Assembly (NCBI GenBank): GCA_048360435.1 | Contig: DBGCOP010000040.1 | Coordinates: 1 to 64,000 of the forward strand | Length of the DNA stretch: 64,000 nucleotides | Direction: 5' to 3' | Source of the DNA: Limenecus sp048360435 | Lineage (GTDB): Bacteria > Cyanobacteriota > Vampirovibrionia > Gastranaerophilales > Gastranaerophilaceae | In this document: piece after piece, positions 25,952-34,389 of the stretch | How positions within the stretch are numbered: position 1 is the stretch's first letter | Layout: each line of letters begins with the position of its first letter | The notes under the pieces: model-generated | What the model was told of the DNA's origin: nothing | Database searches by the model: none | What the model saw: the letters and a program-made list of their open reading frames with translations, nothing else | Program-made: the position numbers and the translations under genes

Positions 25952-27314
25952 TGCGAATCCTTTGCATAAGATATAATGTTCTAAATGTATTACCAATAGG
26001 GTTTTTTCTTTTAATTTCATAAAACTCAGAAAATGTTTTTTCAAAGTTTTCTTTTGTATAATCGTCAAAAATATCCGGCCTGTTTTTTAACAGTTTTTGG
26101 ATTTGCGAATCTTCTTTTTCTATAAATTCAATGATTAAATATTTTCCTGTTTTTGAAAAAGTTTTTGCTATATTATACAGCGGAATATTATTACTGATTG
26201 CTAAATGATGAATGATTGCAAGAGCCATAACAAGATCGGTGTTTTTTATTCTTTTATGGAATGAAAATCTTTCTTCATTCTCCCATCCCAGACTAGGAGT
26301 TGGATTAGTAAAATCAATTACAAGCGGATAGATATTATTTTCATTAGATTTTTTTGTCTCATAATAATTTTTTTCAATTGCATTGTAGTCTGTATCAATA
26401 CATATTATTTGATTGCATACATTTTTAAAAAGTCTTGAAAAGAATCCGTTGTTTGCTCCTATATCTAACATGCTGTGTGGTTGTAGATTTTTCTTATATT
26501 CACTGATTATTGAAATTTTTTGCTGAAAACTATTATCATTATAATTTGTTTTTTTATAGTAATCTTTCCAGCAGCTGTCTTTAGGCTTCATTTTTATGCT
26601 TTTTATTGTTTTAACAAGATTATCTATCAAAATAATCATTTGCAGTTTTGAATATTGTATGTTGATTTTTTTATTATTGTTTTCATATTTTTTTTGAATT
26701 TTTGCATGTTCGTGAATATGCAAAAAAATATTTATATTAAATATAGATTTTAGTGGAAGAAGTGAAGAAGCAAGATTCAAATCTATACCATTAATGTATG
26801 TTTTTAAAAGACACACAAGACAATTGTCTTTATATGCCATTAATGCCAGAGGAGCAATAAAATTCATACAAAATTGTTTGTAAGCTTGCCATATAGTTCC
26901 TTCTTCATATTTTTCGAATGAAGCTGTGTCTATAAATATGGGTTTTCCGTTATGGAATTGTACATTAAAACAATTGGCATCTTTTAGTGACATGTTATAT
27001 TTTAGAGCAGTCTTTTGTATTTCAAGTGTCAATAAAGCAGCATCTTTCAGTTGAGAAAAACACCATTCAAAAGGATATGAAATAAATATTTCTTCAGGTT
27101 TGATTAGTTTTTTATTTGTTTCTGAATTAGTGATTTCATTATGTTTTATGAGGTACTCTTTTTTTGTCAGTTCCTCATATAATCCGCTTTTCATAAGCAT
27201 TTTATAATTATTTTCGTAAGATTTTTTTATTTCTCTATAAATTTCATTATTTATTATTAAAATTTGTGAATCTTTATCTTTATAAGATGCCGGATGTAAT
27301 TGTATGTCAGACAT
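25944..27314 (-). CDS. SAM-dependent methyltransferase with N-terminal kinase-like domain
   Basis: Protein of 456 residues. The C-terminal half is a class I methyltransferase with motif I MLDIGANNGFFSRLF and a following ICIDTDYNAIEKNY (acidic end of beta-2), plus LVMALAIIHHLA. The N-terminal half has YPFEWCFSQLKDAALLTLEI, DANCFNVQFHNGKPIFIDTASFE, which resembles a small-molecule-kinase catalytic loop (D-x-x-x-x-N-V, then D-T). This two-part layout matches NoeA-like nodulation methyltransferase homologues. It is the middle gene of a leftward trio, sharing a base with the upstream small gene and eight with the LTA-synthase-like gene. Substrate is probably an envelope glycan or lipid carrier, by context. 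Confidence 0.75.
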   Translation of the reverse strand: MSDIQLHPASYKDKDSQILIINNEIYREIKKSYENNYKMLMKSGLYEELTKKEYLIKHNEITNSETNKKLIKPEEIFISYPFEWCFSQLKDAALLTLEIQKTALKYNMSLKDANCFNVQFHNGKPIFIDTASFEKYEEGTIWQAYKQFCMNFIAPLALMAYKDNCLVCLLKTYINGIDLNLASSLLPLKSIFNINIFLHIHEHAKIQKKYENNNKKINIQYSKLQMIILIDNLVKTIKSIKMKPKDSCWKDYYKKTNYNDNSFQQKISIISEYKKNLQPHSMLDIGANNGFFSRLFKNVCNQIICIDTDYNAIEKNYYETKKSNENNIYPLVIDFTNPTPSLGWENEERFSFHKRIKNTDLVMALAIIHHLAISNNIPLYNIAKTFSKTGKYLIIEFIEKEDSQIQKLLKNRPDIFDDYTKENFEKTFSEFYEIKRKNPIGNTFRTLYLMQRIRNE

Positions 27315-27526
27315 TATTTTTTCTTTTTCTTTTTTTCTTCTAAAAATTTTGTAAATTTTCCCCAGTACAAGCTTGCCGCATAACCGATACTGCCGATTAC
27401 TGCTATGAAAATCTGCATAATCATGCTTCCGCTTCCCGGATCAATGTACGCTTCGGCCTTTTGTGTAAAAACAGATATACATAAGAGAGTAAGTGAGAAA
27501 AGTTTGAATAGTTTTTTGTGATTCAT
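27314..27526 (-). CDS. Small exported membrane protein with YIDPGSGS motif
   Basis: Protein of 70 residues. A signal peptide (residues 1-26, cleavage after AEA) is followed at once by YIDPGSGS (27-34), then one membrane span (about 37-56) and a lysine-rich C-terminus ending in six lysines. The mature protein would therefore display the YIDPGSGS motif outside and a basic tail inside. Small proteins with this motif are commonly seen next to envelope glycan genes; no function is established that I can name. It is first in the operon with the methyltransferase and LTA-synthase-like genes. Confidence 0.75.
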   Translation of the reverse strand: MNHKKLFKLFSLTLLCISVFTQKAEAYIDPGSGSMIMQIFIAVIGSIGYAASLYWGKFTKFLEEKKKKKK

Positions 27527-27669
27527 AATAATACCTGATAGTACAAACTTGCTGATAATAATATGTATTATAGTACATTGGTATTACTTATGCAATATGG
27601 TTTGTAATATTGGGTGTTGTTTATTCTGTGTCATTAGTCCTTTATTGTTATATACATATAGGATTTTAT

Positions 27670-28017
27670 ATGATTAACTTTGCATTAAGTAAAAAAATAA
27701 TAGGTGTAAAAATTAGAGAGCAAAGAAAAAGAATGGGATTAACCCAGTTTCAATTGGCTGAACTTGTCGGGTTGCATGAAAAACAAATTTCCAGAATTGA
27801 ATCAGGTTTAAATTATCCAACATTCGAAAATTTTGTAAATATAATTACGGCTTTAAATTTAAGTATGAGTTATTTCAATACAAAAAATGAAAAAACTCAT
27901 AGCCGTATAAAAGATGATTTATATTTTTTAATAGAATCTTCTTCTGAAGATGAACTGCAATTGTATTATGATGTTATAAATGTCATCAAGAATAATAAAA
28001 AAAATAAAAGGTCTTAA
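27670..28017 (+). CDS. XRE-family transcriptional regulator
   Basis: Protein of 115 residues from the ATG at 27670. A Cro/C1-type helix-turn-helix occupies residues 10-65 (IREQRKRMGLTQFQLAELVG, LHEKQISRIESGLNYP), followed by a helical tail with SSEDELQLYYDVI. The frame extends to 27610 from a non-ATG start, but that adds a hydrophobic stretch atypical for the family, and AGGA lies close to the ATG at 27670. Upstream, AATACC...GTAC occurs near 27530 and its inverse near 27575-27586, a possible operator shared with the divergent YIDPGSGS operon. Target unknown. Confidence 0.8.
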   Translation: MINFALSKKIIGVKIREQRKRMGLTQFQLAELVGLHEKQISRIESGLNYPTFENFVNIITALNLSMSYFNTKNEKTHSRIKDDLYFLIESSSEDELQLYYDVINVIKNNKKNKRS

Positions 28018-28042
28018 TTTTCATAAAACCTTTTATTTTTTA
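28003..28042. terminator. Bidirectional terminator
   Basis: AATAAAAGGT (28003-28012) and ACCTTTTATT (28028-28037) form the stem, with T-rich tract to the right and A-rich tract to the left. It lies between the converging XRE and flavodiiron genes, overlapping the XRE stop region. Confidence 0.7.
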
Positions 28043-28058
28043 TTTTGTTTGTTAAAAA

Positions 28059-29240
28059 TTATAGCATTTTATGCTTTTCAATTATCTGTTGTGCAAGTGA
28101 ATCAATTTTTTCAAAATCTTCTTCTCTTGGCTGACCTTTCACTACAACATAGTCGAGTTTTTCAGGTTTGATTATTGTGAACATTTTTTCGATAGTTCCT
28201 TCTAAATTTCCGCCCCATCCATAAGAACCGATGATTGAATAGTATCTTAATTTCGGTCTTAATGCGTTAACAAGATATGCAGCTGTAACTGCGGCAGGGT
28301 GAGGGCCGGCAAGAACCATTGATGAGCCCAAAACAACTGTCGCACAATCAACAAGTTCCATAGACAATTCACCTTCATCACAGTGAACAAGGTCAAAAAG
28401 TTTTACTTCAATTCCTGCTTGAGTTAATTTTTCATTCAATCTGTCTACAAGCATTGTTGTACTGTCGTACATTGAAACATAAGGTATAACTACTTTGTTT
28501 TCTACTCTGTCAGAAGTCCAATCTGAGTATAAATCAAGAATCCATTCAGGTTTGTCGTATATAGGACCATGGCTGGGCAGTATAATGTCTACATCCATTC
28601 CTTTTACTTTGTCTGTATATTTTTTTGCAAAACTTCTAAATGGCATAATGATTTCAGCATAATATCTTTTTGCTGATTCAATCAGGTCATTTGTATAATC
28701 TGCAAAAAGCTCATGTTTTGTGTAATGTGCACCCAGAAAGTCGCATGTGAAAAGCATTTTGTCTTCTTTTAAATATGTGAACATTGTATCAGGCCAGTGT
28801 ACAAAAGGTGCAATGATAAATTGAAGAGTTTTGTCACCAAGAGAAAGTTCATCACCGTCATTTATAACAATAAATTTGTCTTCATCAACATGAAGCATAT
28901 TTATAATATTTTCTTTGACTTTTGCATTTGTAACAACTTTTGCATCAGGATACATCTCAAGAAGCATAGGAATACCGCCGGAGTGATCTTGTTCGGCATG
29001 ATTTGAGATGATGTAATCAACATGATTTATGTTGTTCTCTTCGAGTCTTTTTTTGTATTCTTCAAGTTTCTTAGGATAATCTGTGTCTACAATAGCTGTT
29101 TTTTCACTGCCTTTGATAAGGTAAGAATTGTAGGTTGTTCCTTGAGGCAATGGAACAAGCTGGTCAAAAAGCTTTCTGTTCGCATCTTTTGATCCGATGT
29201 AAAAGACATTGTTTTTTATTGGTCTGATTTTTAAATCCAT
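28059..29240 (-). CDS. A-type flavodiiron protein
   Basis: Protein of 393 residues from the ATG at 29240. The N-terminal MBL-like domain carries the diiron ligands: H81-A-E83-Q-D85-H86, H148 in FVHWPDTMF, D167 in FTCDF, and a later PSHGPI. The C-terminal half is a flavodoxin domain (VVIPYVSMYDSTTMLVDRL for FMN phosphate binding). Flavodiiron proteins reduce O2 to water or NO to N2O, protecting anaerobes. The frame extends seven residues further upstream, but AGGAG lies before the ATG at 29240. A rubredoxin gene 54 bases upstream is the likely electron donor in the same operon. Confidence 0.95.
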   Translation of the reverse strand: MDLKIRPIKNNVFYIGSKDANRKLFDQLVPLPQGTTYNSYLIKGSEKTAIVDTDYPKKLEEYKKRLEENNINHVDYIISNHAEQDHSGGIPMLLEMYPDAKVVTNAKVKENIINMLHVDEDKFIVINDGDELSLGDKTLQFIIAPFVHWPDTMFTYLKEDKMLFTCDFLGAHYTKHELFADYTNDLIESAKRYYAEIIMPFRSFAKKYTDKVKGMDVDIILPSHGPIYDKPEWILDLYSDWTSDRVENKVVIPYVSMYDSTTMLVDRLNEKLTQAGIEVKLFDLVHCDEGELSMELVDCATVVLGSSMVLAGPHPAAVTAAYLVNALRPKLRYYSIIGSYGWGGNLEGTIEKMFTIIKPEKLDYVVVKGQPREEDFEKIDSLAQQIIEKHKML

Positions 29241-29294
29241 AGTAGTTTTCTCCTTAATCAAGGGGATTCTACTGCCAAAAATCCTTTTAATTAT

Positions 29295-29444
29295 TTATAC
29301 TGAACCGGCTGTTCTCGTAAACTGATCTTTCCCTACTCCGCATACGGGACATAGCCAATCCGCAGGTAAATCATCGAAAGAAACATTGTCATGTTCTGTT
29401 GGGTCATATACATATCCGCATACCAGGCATACATATTTTTCCAT
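29295..29444 (-). CDS. Rubredoxin
   Basis: Protein of 49 residues with the full Fe(Cys)4 signature: C6-x2-C9 (YVCLVCGYVYD) and C32-P-x-C35-G (WLCPVCGVGKDQF), plus the hydrophobic core residues of the family (F23-D-D-L-P, W30). It carries single electrons at low potential. AAGGAG precedes the ATG. It is immediately upstream of the flavodiiron gene on the same strand, the classical arrangement in which rubredoxin delivers electrons for O2 or NO reduction. Confidence 0.96.
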   Translation of the reverse strand: MEKYVCLVCGYVYDPTEHDNVSFDDLPADWLCPVCGVGKDQFTRTAGSV

Positions 29445-29534
29445 TGTTTGCTCCTTATATATTTACCTGAGCAGTATAATTTATTAAACAATAAAAATGA
29501 ATTGCCGTACAGGCTAGATGTAAAGTTTGTAAAT

Positions 29535-29564
29535 TTGCATCCGATTTGATTTAACAGGTATAAT
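29535..29564 (+). promoter_or_regulatory. Promoter giving a leaderless helicase transcript
   Basis: TTGCAT (29535-29540), 18-base spacer, TATAAT (29559-29564), then six bases to the ATG at 29571. No Shine-Dalgarno sequence is present, so the mRNA probably starts at the AUG. Confidence 0.65.
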
Positions 29565-29570
29565 ATTCTT

Positions 29571-31568
29571 ATGGAAAATTTAACCACAGAAAAGTCATCA
29601 CAGCCTTCTGTTAAAAAATATGTTTTGAAAAAACAGGATACACAGGCGCAATATAAAATAAACTATGAAAAAGAACTTAATCCTGCACAACTCGAAGCTG
29701 TAAAAAGCAAAGACGGAGCTATTCTTGTTATAGCCGGTGCTGGTTCAGGCAAAACTAAAACTCTGACATATCGTGTAGCAAGGCTTATAGAAAGCGGTGT
29801 AAAACCGGAAAATATCCTTCTTTTGACTTTTACAAAAAAAGCTGCTGACGAAATGCTTAACCGTGCGGTTATGATTCTGGATTCAAGATGTGAAAAAGTT
29901 GCCGGCGGTACTTTTCACTCTTTTTCAAACATGATTCTTCGTAAATATTCAAATTGTTTGGAGTTGAAAAACAATTTTACTATTATTGATAGGGCTGATG
30001 CAGAAGATGTAATTAATCACATAAGAGGCAAAATTGTTGAAAAACAGGAGAAACGTTTTCCAAGAAAAGGCACTATTCTTGATATTTATTCAAAAGCCGT
30101 GAATAAAAATATGAGTGCCGAATCGGTTATAGAAAGTGAATATAATCAGTTTGCACATTGTGTGGAAAAAATAAATGAGATTTCAAAACAATATATCTTA
30201 TACAAACGTGAAAACAGCCTGCTTGATTACGATGATCTTCTTTTGTACCTTCGTACACTATTGCAGTCAAATGACGAAATAAGAAAAAAACTTTCAAATC
30301 AGTATAAATATATTTTGATAGATGAGTATCAAGATACTAATTCTTTACAGGCTGATATAATTAAACTTCTTGCTTCTGAGCACAACAATGTTATGGCTGT
30401 TGGTGATGATTCTCAGAGTATTTATTCTTTTAGAGGAGCAAACTTTAGAAATATTCTCGATTTTCCTCATATTTTTCCTGATACAAAAATCATAAAACTT
30501 GAGCAAAATTACAGAAGCTCTCAAAATATACTGGCACTTACAAATAAAGTTATTGAAAAAGCTAAAGAAAAATATACAAAAACTTTGTTTTCTGACATTG
30601 TTTCTTCTGAAATACCTGCATTGATTTGCACAAATGATATGCAGACAGAGGCGGAATTTGTTGCTCAAAGAGTTCTTGAGCTTCAAGAAGATGATATCTC
30701 ATTGAATGATATGGCAGTTTTGTGCAGAAGTGCAAGAATGACCTATAATTTAGAAATAGAACTGGCAAAAAGGGCTATTCCTTATAAAAAATATGGAGGT
30801 CTCAAATTCATTGAAACAGCGCATGTAAAAGATGTAATTGCTCATTTGAGAGTTATATTGAACCCGAATGATATTATAAGTCTTAACAGAATACTTTTAT
30901 TGTTAAACGGTGTAGGCTCTCAGACAGCAATGAAACTTTTGCCTATGTTGAGCAGTGAAAAAATAGATACAGAAAAACTTATACTGCCTGCAAAAAGTTC
31001 GGACAGTATAAAAAAATTATTTAATACAGTTGATACCCAAAGAAAATATCTTTTAAAACCTTCGACTGTTGTTGATAATATTCTTGCTTATTATGAACCT
31101 ATTTTAATGGATAAATATGATGATTATGCGAAAAGATTGAAAGATTTGGAGCATTTTCATTATCTTTCTGAACAATATAGCAGTCTTGAGGATTTTTTAA
31201 GCGATTTGGCTTTGGAACCGCCGGATTCTTCGGTTTCAGAAGTGGAAGACGGTGCACAAAAAGATGAATATCTAACCCTTTCTACAATTCACAGTGCTAA
31301 GGGGCTTGAATGGAAGACTGTGTTTATAATAGGTGCGGTTGACGGACGATTCCCTTCTGTTTATTCATTCAATTCAGAAGAAGAACTTGATGAGGAATTG
31401 AGACTTATGTATGTTGCTGCAACCAGAGCAAAAACTTATCTTTATATTACCTATCCGATTGATATGTTTGATTATTCTACCAATATGGTACTTTCAAAAC
31501 CTTCAAGATTTTTGGATGGAATAGAGTCTGATATTTTGGAACGCTGGGCACTGGAACTTGAAGAATGA
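29571..31568 (+). CDS. UvrD/Rep/PcrA-type superfamily I DNA helicase
   Basis: Protein of 665 residues. Q-motif-like LNPAQLEAVK, Walker A AGAGSGKTKTL (55-65), LLTFTKKAADEM (motif Ia), LIDEYQDTN (Walker B), GDDSQSIYSFRGA (motif III), LEQNYRSSQNIL (motif IV), STIHSAKGLEWKTVF (motif V) and YVAATRAKTYLYI (motif VI) are all visible. It is a 3'-5' helicase for repair or replication restart. It is shorter than typical PcrA (about 720), with no Tudor-like tail. About 30 residues precede the usual start, rich in Lys and Gln. Leaderless promoter; divergent from rubredoxin. Confidence 0.95.
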   Translation: MENLTTEKSSQPSVKKYVLKKQDTQAQYKINYEKELNPAQLEAVKSKDGAILVIAGAGSGKTKTLTYRVARLIESGVKPENILLLTFTKKAADEMLNRAVMILDSRCEKVAGGTFHSFSNMILRKYSNCLELKNNFTIIDRADAEDVINHIRGKIVEKQEKRFPRKGTILDIYSKAVNKNMSAESVIESEYNQFAHCVEKINEISKQYILYKRENSLLDYDDLLLYLRTLLQSNDEIRKKLSNQYKYILIDEYQDTNSLQADIIKLLASEHNNVMAVGDDSQSIYSFRGANFRNILDFPHIFPDTKIIKLEQNYRSSQNILALTNKVIEKAKEKYTKTLFSDIVSSEIPALICTNDMQTEAEFVAQRVLELQEDDISLNDMAVLCRSARMTYNLEIELAKRAIPYKKYGGLKFIETAHVKDVIAHLRVILNPNDIISLNRILLLLNGVGSQTAMKLLPMLSSEKIDTEKLILPAKSSDSIKKLFNTVDTQRKYLLKPSTVVDNILAYYEPILMDKYDDYAKRLKDLEHFHYLSEQYSSLEDFLSDLALEPPDSSVSEVEDGAQKDEYLTLSTIHSAKGLEWKTVFIIGAVDGRFPSVYSFNSEEELDEELRLMYVAATRAKTYLYITYPIDMFDYSTNMVLSKPSRFLDGIESDILERWALELEE

Positions 31569-31616
31569 ATACAATAAGCGTATAATTATGCCATTGATAG
31601 AATATTAGGGGGCAAT

Positions 31617-33092
31617 ATGACCAATAAATTAGATGTGAGTGTCGCAAAGGGTCTTTTAGAACAAACTCCGGCAAATGTGCTTGTTGTGAATCTTTTCGAA
31701 GGCGTGAAAATTCCGGCAGGTGCAACAGGTGCAATTGATATTGCATTGGATGGCTTAATTTCAAAATTTGTAATAGAAAAAGAAGGCTTCGACGGCAAAT
31801 TCGGTTCAATGTATGTGATTCCGACATACGGCAAGATATTTGCCGATAAAGTCCTTATTGTCGGCTTAGGTAAGAATAAGGATTTTACTTTGAATAGACT
31901 GAGAGAAATTTCTCAAAAAATCATTAAAAAATGTATGAAAATGAATAATGCCAAAAAGGTTATATCTGTTCTGCACGGTGCGGGAATCGGAGGTTTTGAT
32001 CCTCAACAGTCAGCACAGATGATAACAGAAGGAACAATGATAGGTTCTTATTCTTTTGATAAATATAAATCCGAAAAGACTCCAAAGAAAGTAGAAGATT
32101 TCATCATTGTTGATATGGTTGAAGAAAATTGTAAAAAAGCGAAAGCCGGTATCAAAAAAGGTAAAATAATTGCTTCTGCCGTTAATATGGCAAGAGATCT
32201 TTCAAATGAAGCACCCCAATATGCAACGCCGTCGAAATTAGCTGATATTGCACAGGGAATCAATGGTATTGATGTTCGTGTTTATGAAAAAGATGAAATC
32301 GAAAAAATGGGAATGGGTGCATTTCTGGCTGTGGGTAAAGGTAGCAGCCAACCTCCTAAGTTCATTCACATGAGATATAAAAATGATAAAGCTCAAAGAA
32401 AAATTGCTATCATAGGCAAGGGAATCTGCTTTGATTCAGGCGGACTCGATTTGAAGCCGCCTTCATCTATGCTTAATATGAAAGATGACATGTCAGCAGC
32501 TGGCTCAGTGCTTGCTATTATGAGTGTTATAAAAGAATTAAAGCCAAATTGTGAAGTTCATGGTATCATTGCGGCTTGTGAAAATATGCCCGGATGCTCT
32601 GCTTATAAACCCGGAGATATTCTGACAGCTAAAAACGGAAAGACAATTGAAGTTGACAACACAGATGCTGAAGGAAGATTGACTCTGGCTGATGCTCTTT
32701 GTTATGCTTGTGAACTTGGCGTGGATGAAGTTATTGATATGGCTACTCTGACAGGTGCTTGTGTTGTTGCTTTGGGCAACACTGCTTCAGGTATAATGGG
32801 CAATCACCAATCAATGATTGATAAGTTAATCAAGTGTGCAAATGCAGGCGGTGAAAAAATGTGGCAGATGCCTATGTTTGAAGAATACAGAGATTCATTG
32901 AAAAGTGATATAGCTGATATGAAAAATACAGGTTCAAGAATGGGCGGTACTCAAATAGCTGCTTTATTCCTTCAGAATTTTGTTAAAAAAGTACACTGGG
33001 CTCATATTGATATAGCTGGTACAGCATATATTGATAAAAAAGGAGCAACAGGTGCAGGCGTGAGAACACTTATAAATTATCTTATGTCGTAA
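31617..33092 (+). CDS. pepA: Leucyl aminopeptidase, M17 family
   Basis: Protein of 491 residues. The N-terminal macro-like domain is followed by the catalytic domain with GKGICFDSGGLDLKPPSSM (metal Lys and Asp), MKDDMSAAG, the M17 signature NTDAEGRLTLADAL, and a late DIAGTAYIDKKGATGAGVRTL. It is a hexameric, two-metal exopeptidase that removes N-terminal leucine and other residues; some relatives also bind DNA. GGGGG lies a few bases before the ATG. A strong terminator follows. It stands as a single-gene unit between the helicase and the MFS gene. Confidence 0.96.
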   Translation: MTNKLDVSVAKGLLEQTPANVLVVNLFEGVKIPAGATGAIDIALDGLISKFVIEKEGFDGKFGSMYVIPTYGKIFADKVLIVGLGKNKDFTLNRLREISQKIIKKCMKMNNAKKVISVLHGAGIGGFDPQQSAQMITEGTMIGSYSFDKYKSEKTPKKVEDFIIVDMVEENCKKAKAGIKKGKIIASAVNMARDLSNEAPQYATPSKLADIAQGINGIDVRVYEKDEIEKMGMGAFLAVGKGSSQPPKFIHMRYKNDKAQRKIAIIGKGICFDSGGLDLKPPSSMLNMKDDMSAAGSVLAIMSVIKELKPNCEVHGIIAACENMPGCSAYKPGDILTAKNGKTIEVDNTDAEGRLTLADALCYACELGVDEVIDMATLTGACVVALGNTASGIMGNHQSMIDKLIKCANAGGEKMWQMPMFEEYRDSLKSDIADMKNTGSRMGGTQIAALFLQNFVKKVHWAHIDIAGTAYIDKKGATGAGVRTLINYLMS

Positions 33093-33101
33093 ATTATATA
33101 G

Positions 33102-33133
33102 AAAAAAGCCCCTTTATATTAAAGGGGCTTTTT
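33102..33133. terminator. Bidirectional terminator after pepA
   Basis: AAAAAGCCCCTTTA and its complement TAAAGGGGCTTTTT enclose a short AT loop, ending in a T-run. It separates pepA from the converging MFS gene. Confidence 0.9.
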
Positions 33134-33174
33134 AATAACCTTTTTTGTTTTGTTTTTATAGTTTTTATAAATAT

Positions 33175-34362
33175 TCATTCTTCTAGAACTTTGTCCGGAA
33201 GATATTTTACAAAATACGAAAGAACAAAAGGAATAAAAGAAATAATTAGAAGTGTTTTTATTATTCCTATGTTTTGCGCTATATAGCCTATCAACGGTAA
33301 AAATACACCTACTATACCCCAGCTGAAACCGCCGATGAAACCGGAGATCATACTTTTATACTGCGGCATTGTTCTTTGTGCCATTACCATATTTATTGAA
33401 ACTGACAGCATAGTAATAAACCCTGTCAGTACAAATAACAGAAAAGACAAAGCAGGTGCTGTTTTTATTATGCTTACAAAAATTATTGTTAAAATGAAAG
33501 GAACTATTAAAGAAGTATAAAAAACGTTTTTATATCCTATGACTTTTTCATACCTGCTGCTTATATATGTTCCGAATGCACCGACAGTCAAAAATACAAA
33601 CACTGCTATGCCTATTTGAAAAGCATTGTATCCGTGGTCTTTCCAATAAAACGGCAAAAGTATACTAAAACTTGAAGTTACCAGTGATTTTAGTGCTGAT
33701 ACCATTATTAAAATACGTACTGTTTTGTTTTTAAAAATATCAGTTAAAGTTGTTAAAAAAGAATTTTCGTTTTTTACAAAATTTTTTGCCTGTATTTTAG
33801 GTACAAAAAGAAACACACAAAAGGCAAAAATTAATCCCCAGGAAGCAGCAAGAGGCAATTTTGTTACTCCGAAAACCTGTGTAATTGAGGAAGATATAAT
33901 TGGACCTAATGAATATCCGATTGTGCCTGCTGCAATAAAAATGCTCATGTTTTTAGCCAGATTTTCACCGCTGTATCTTACTACAAAGCCTGTTGCCTGA
34001 GGATGATAAAATCCGACTCCCAATCCTCCGATAATTAAGCACAGTGCAAGCTGCCATATATTATGCACCAGTCCTGACATAGAGAAGGCTAATGATGCGA
34101 GAATAATTCCCCAGAATATGAAGAATCTTTTTTGCCATTTGTCAGCAATGAAGCCGAATACAGGCTGCATCATTGATGAGAATAATTGAGAGGCGCTTAA
34201 GGCACATGTTGCCATAGCAAGGCTTGCGCCAATATTAGCAACAATGAATGGTAAAATCGGATTTATAAAACTTGAATAGCTATCAGACAGACCATGGCCA
34301 AGTGTCAACCAGGCCAGTGCTTTTTTATTTTCTGACTGGGGATTATTTTTGTTGTTTTCCAT
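33175..34362 (-). CDS. MFS transporter, fosmidomycin-resistance (Fsr)-like
   Basis: Protein of 395 residues with twelve predicted helices. The N-terminal LTLGHGLSDSYSSFINPILPFI, the loop GFIADKWQKRFF (MFS motif A type), and GGLGVGFYHPQATGFV match the Fsr branch of major facilitator exporters. Those that have been studied pump out small drugs such as fosmidomycin, but most homologues have no known substrate. GAGGAAAC precedes the ATG. It is 27 bases downstream of purH on the same strand and probably shares its transcript, with no metabolic link apparent. Confidence 0.85.
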   Translation of the reverse strand: MENNKNNPQSENKKALAWLTLGHGLSDSYSSFINPILPFIVANIGASLAMATCALSASQLFSSMMQPVFGFIADKWQKRFFIFWGIILASLAFSMSGLVHNIWQLALCLIIGGLGVGFYHPQATGFVVRYSGENLAKNMSIFIAAGTIGYSLGPIISSSITQVFGVTKLPLAASWGLIFAFCVFLFVPKIQAKNFVKNENSFLTTLTDIFKNKTVRILIMVSALKSLVTSSFSILLPFYWKDHGYNAFQIGIAVFVFLTVGAFGTYISSRYEKVIGYKNVFYTSLIVPFILTIIFVSIIKTAPALSFLLFVLTGFITMLSVSINMVMAQRTMPQYKSMISGFIGGFSWGIVGVFLPLIGYIAQNIGIIKTLLIISFIPFVLSYFVKYLPDKVLEE

Positions 34363-34389
34363 TTTGTTTCCTCGATTAGTGTAAAATAT

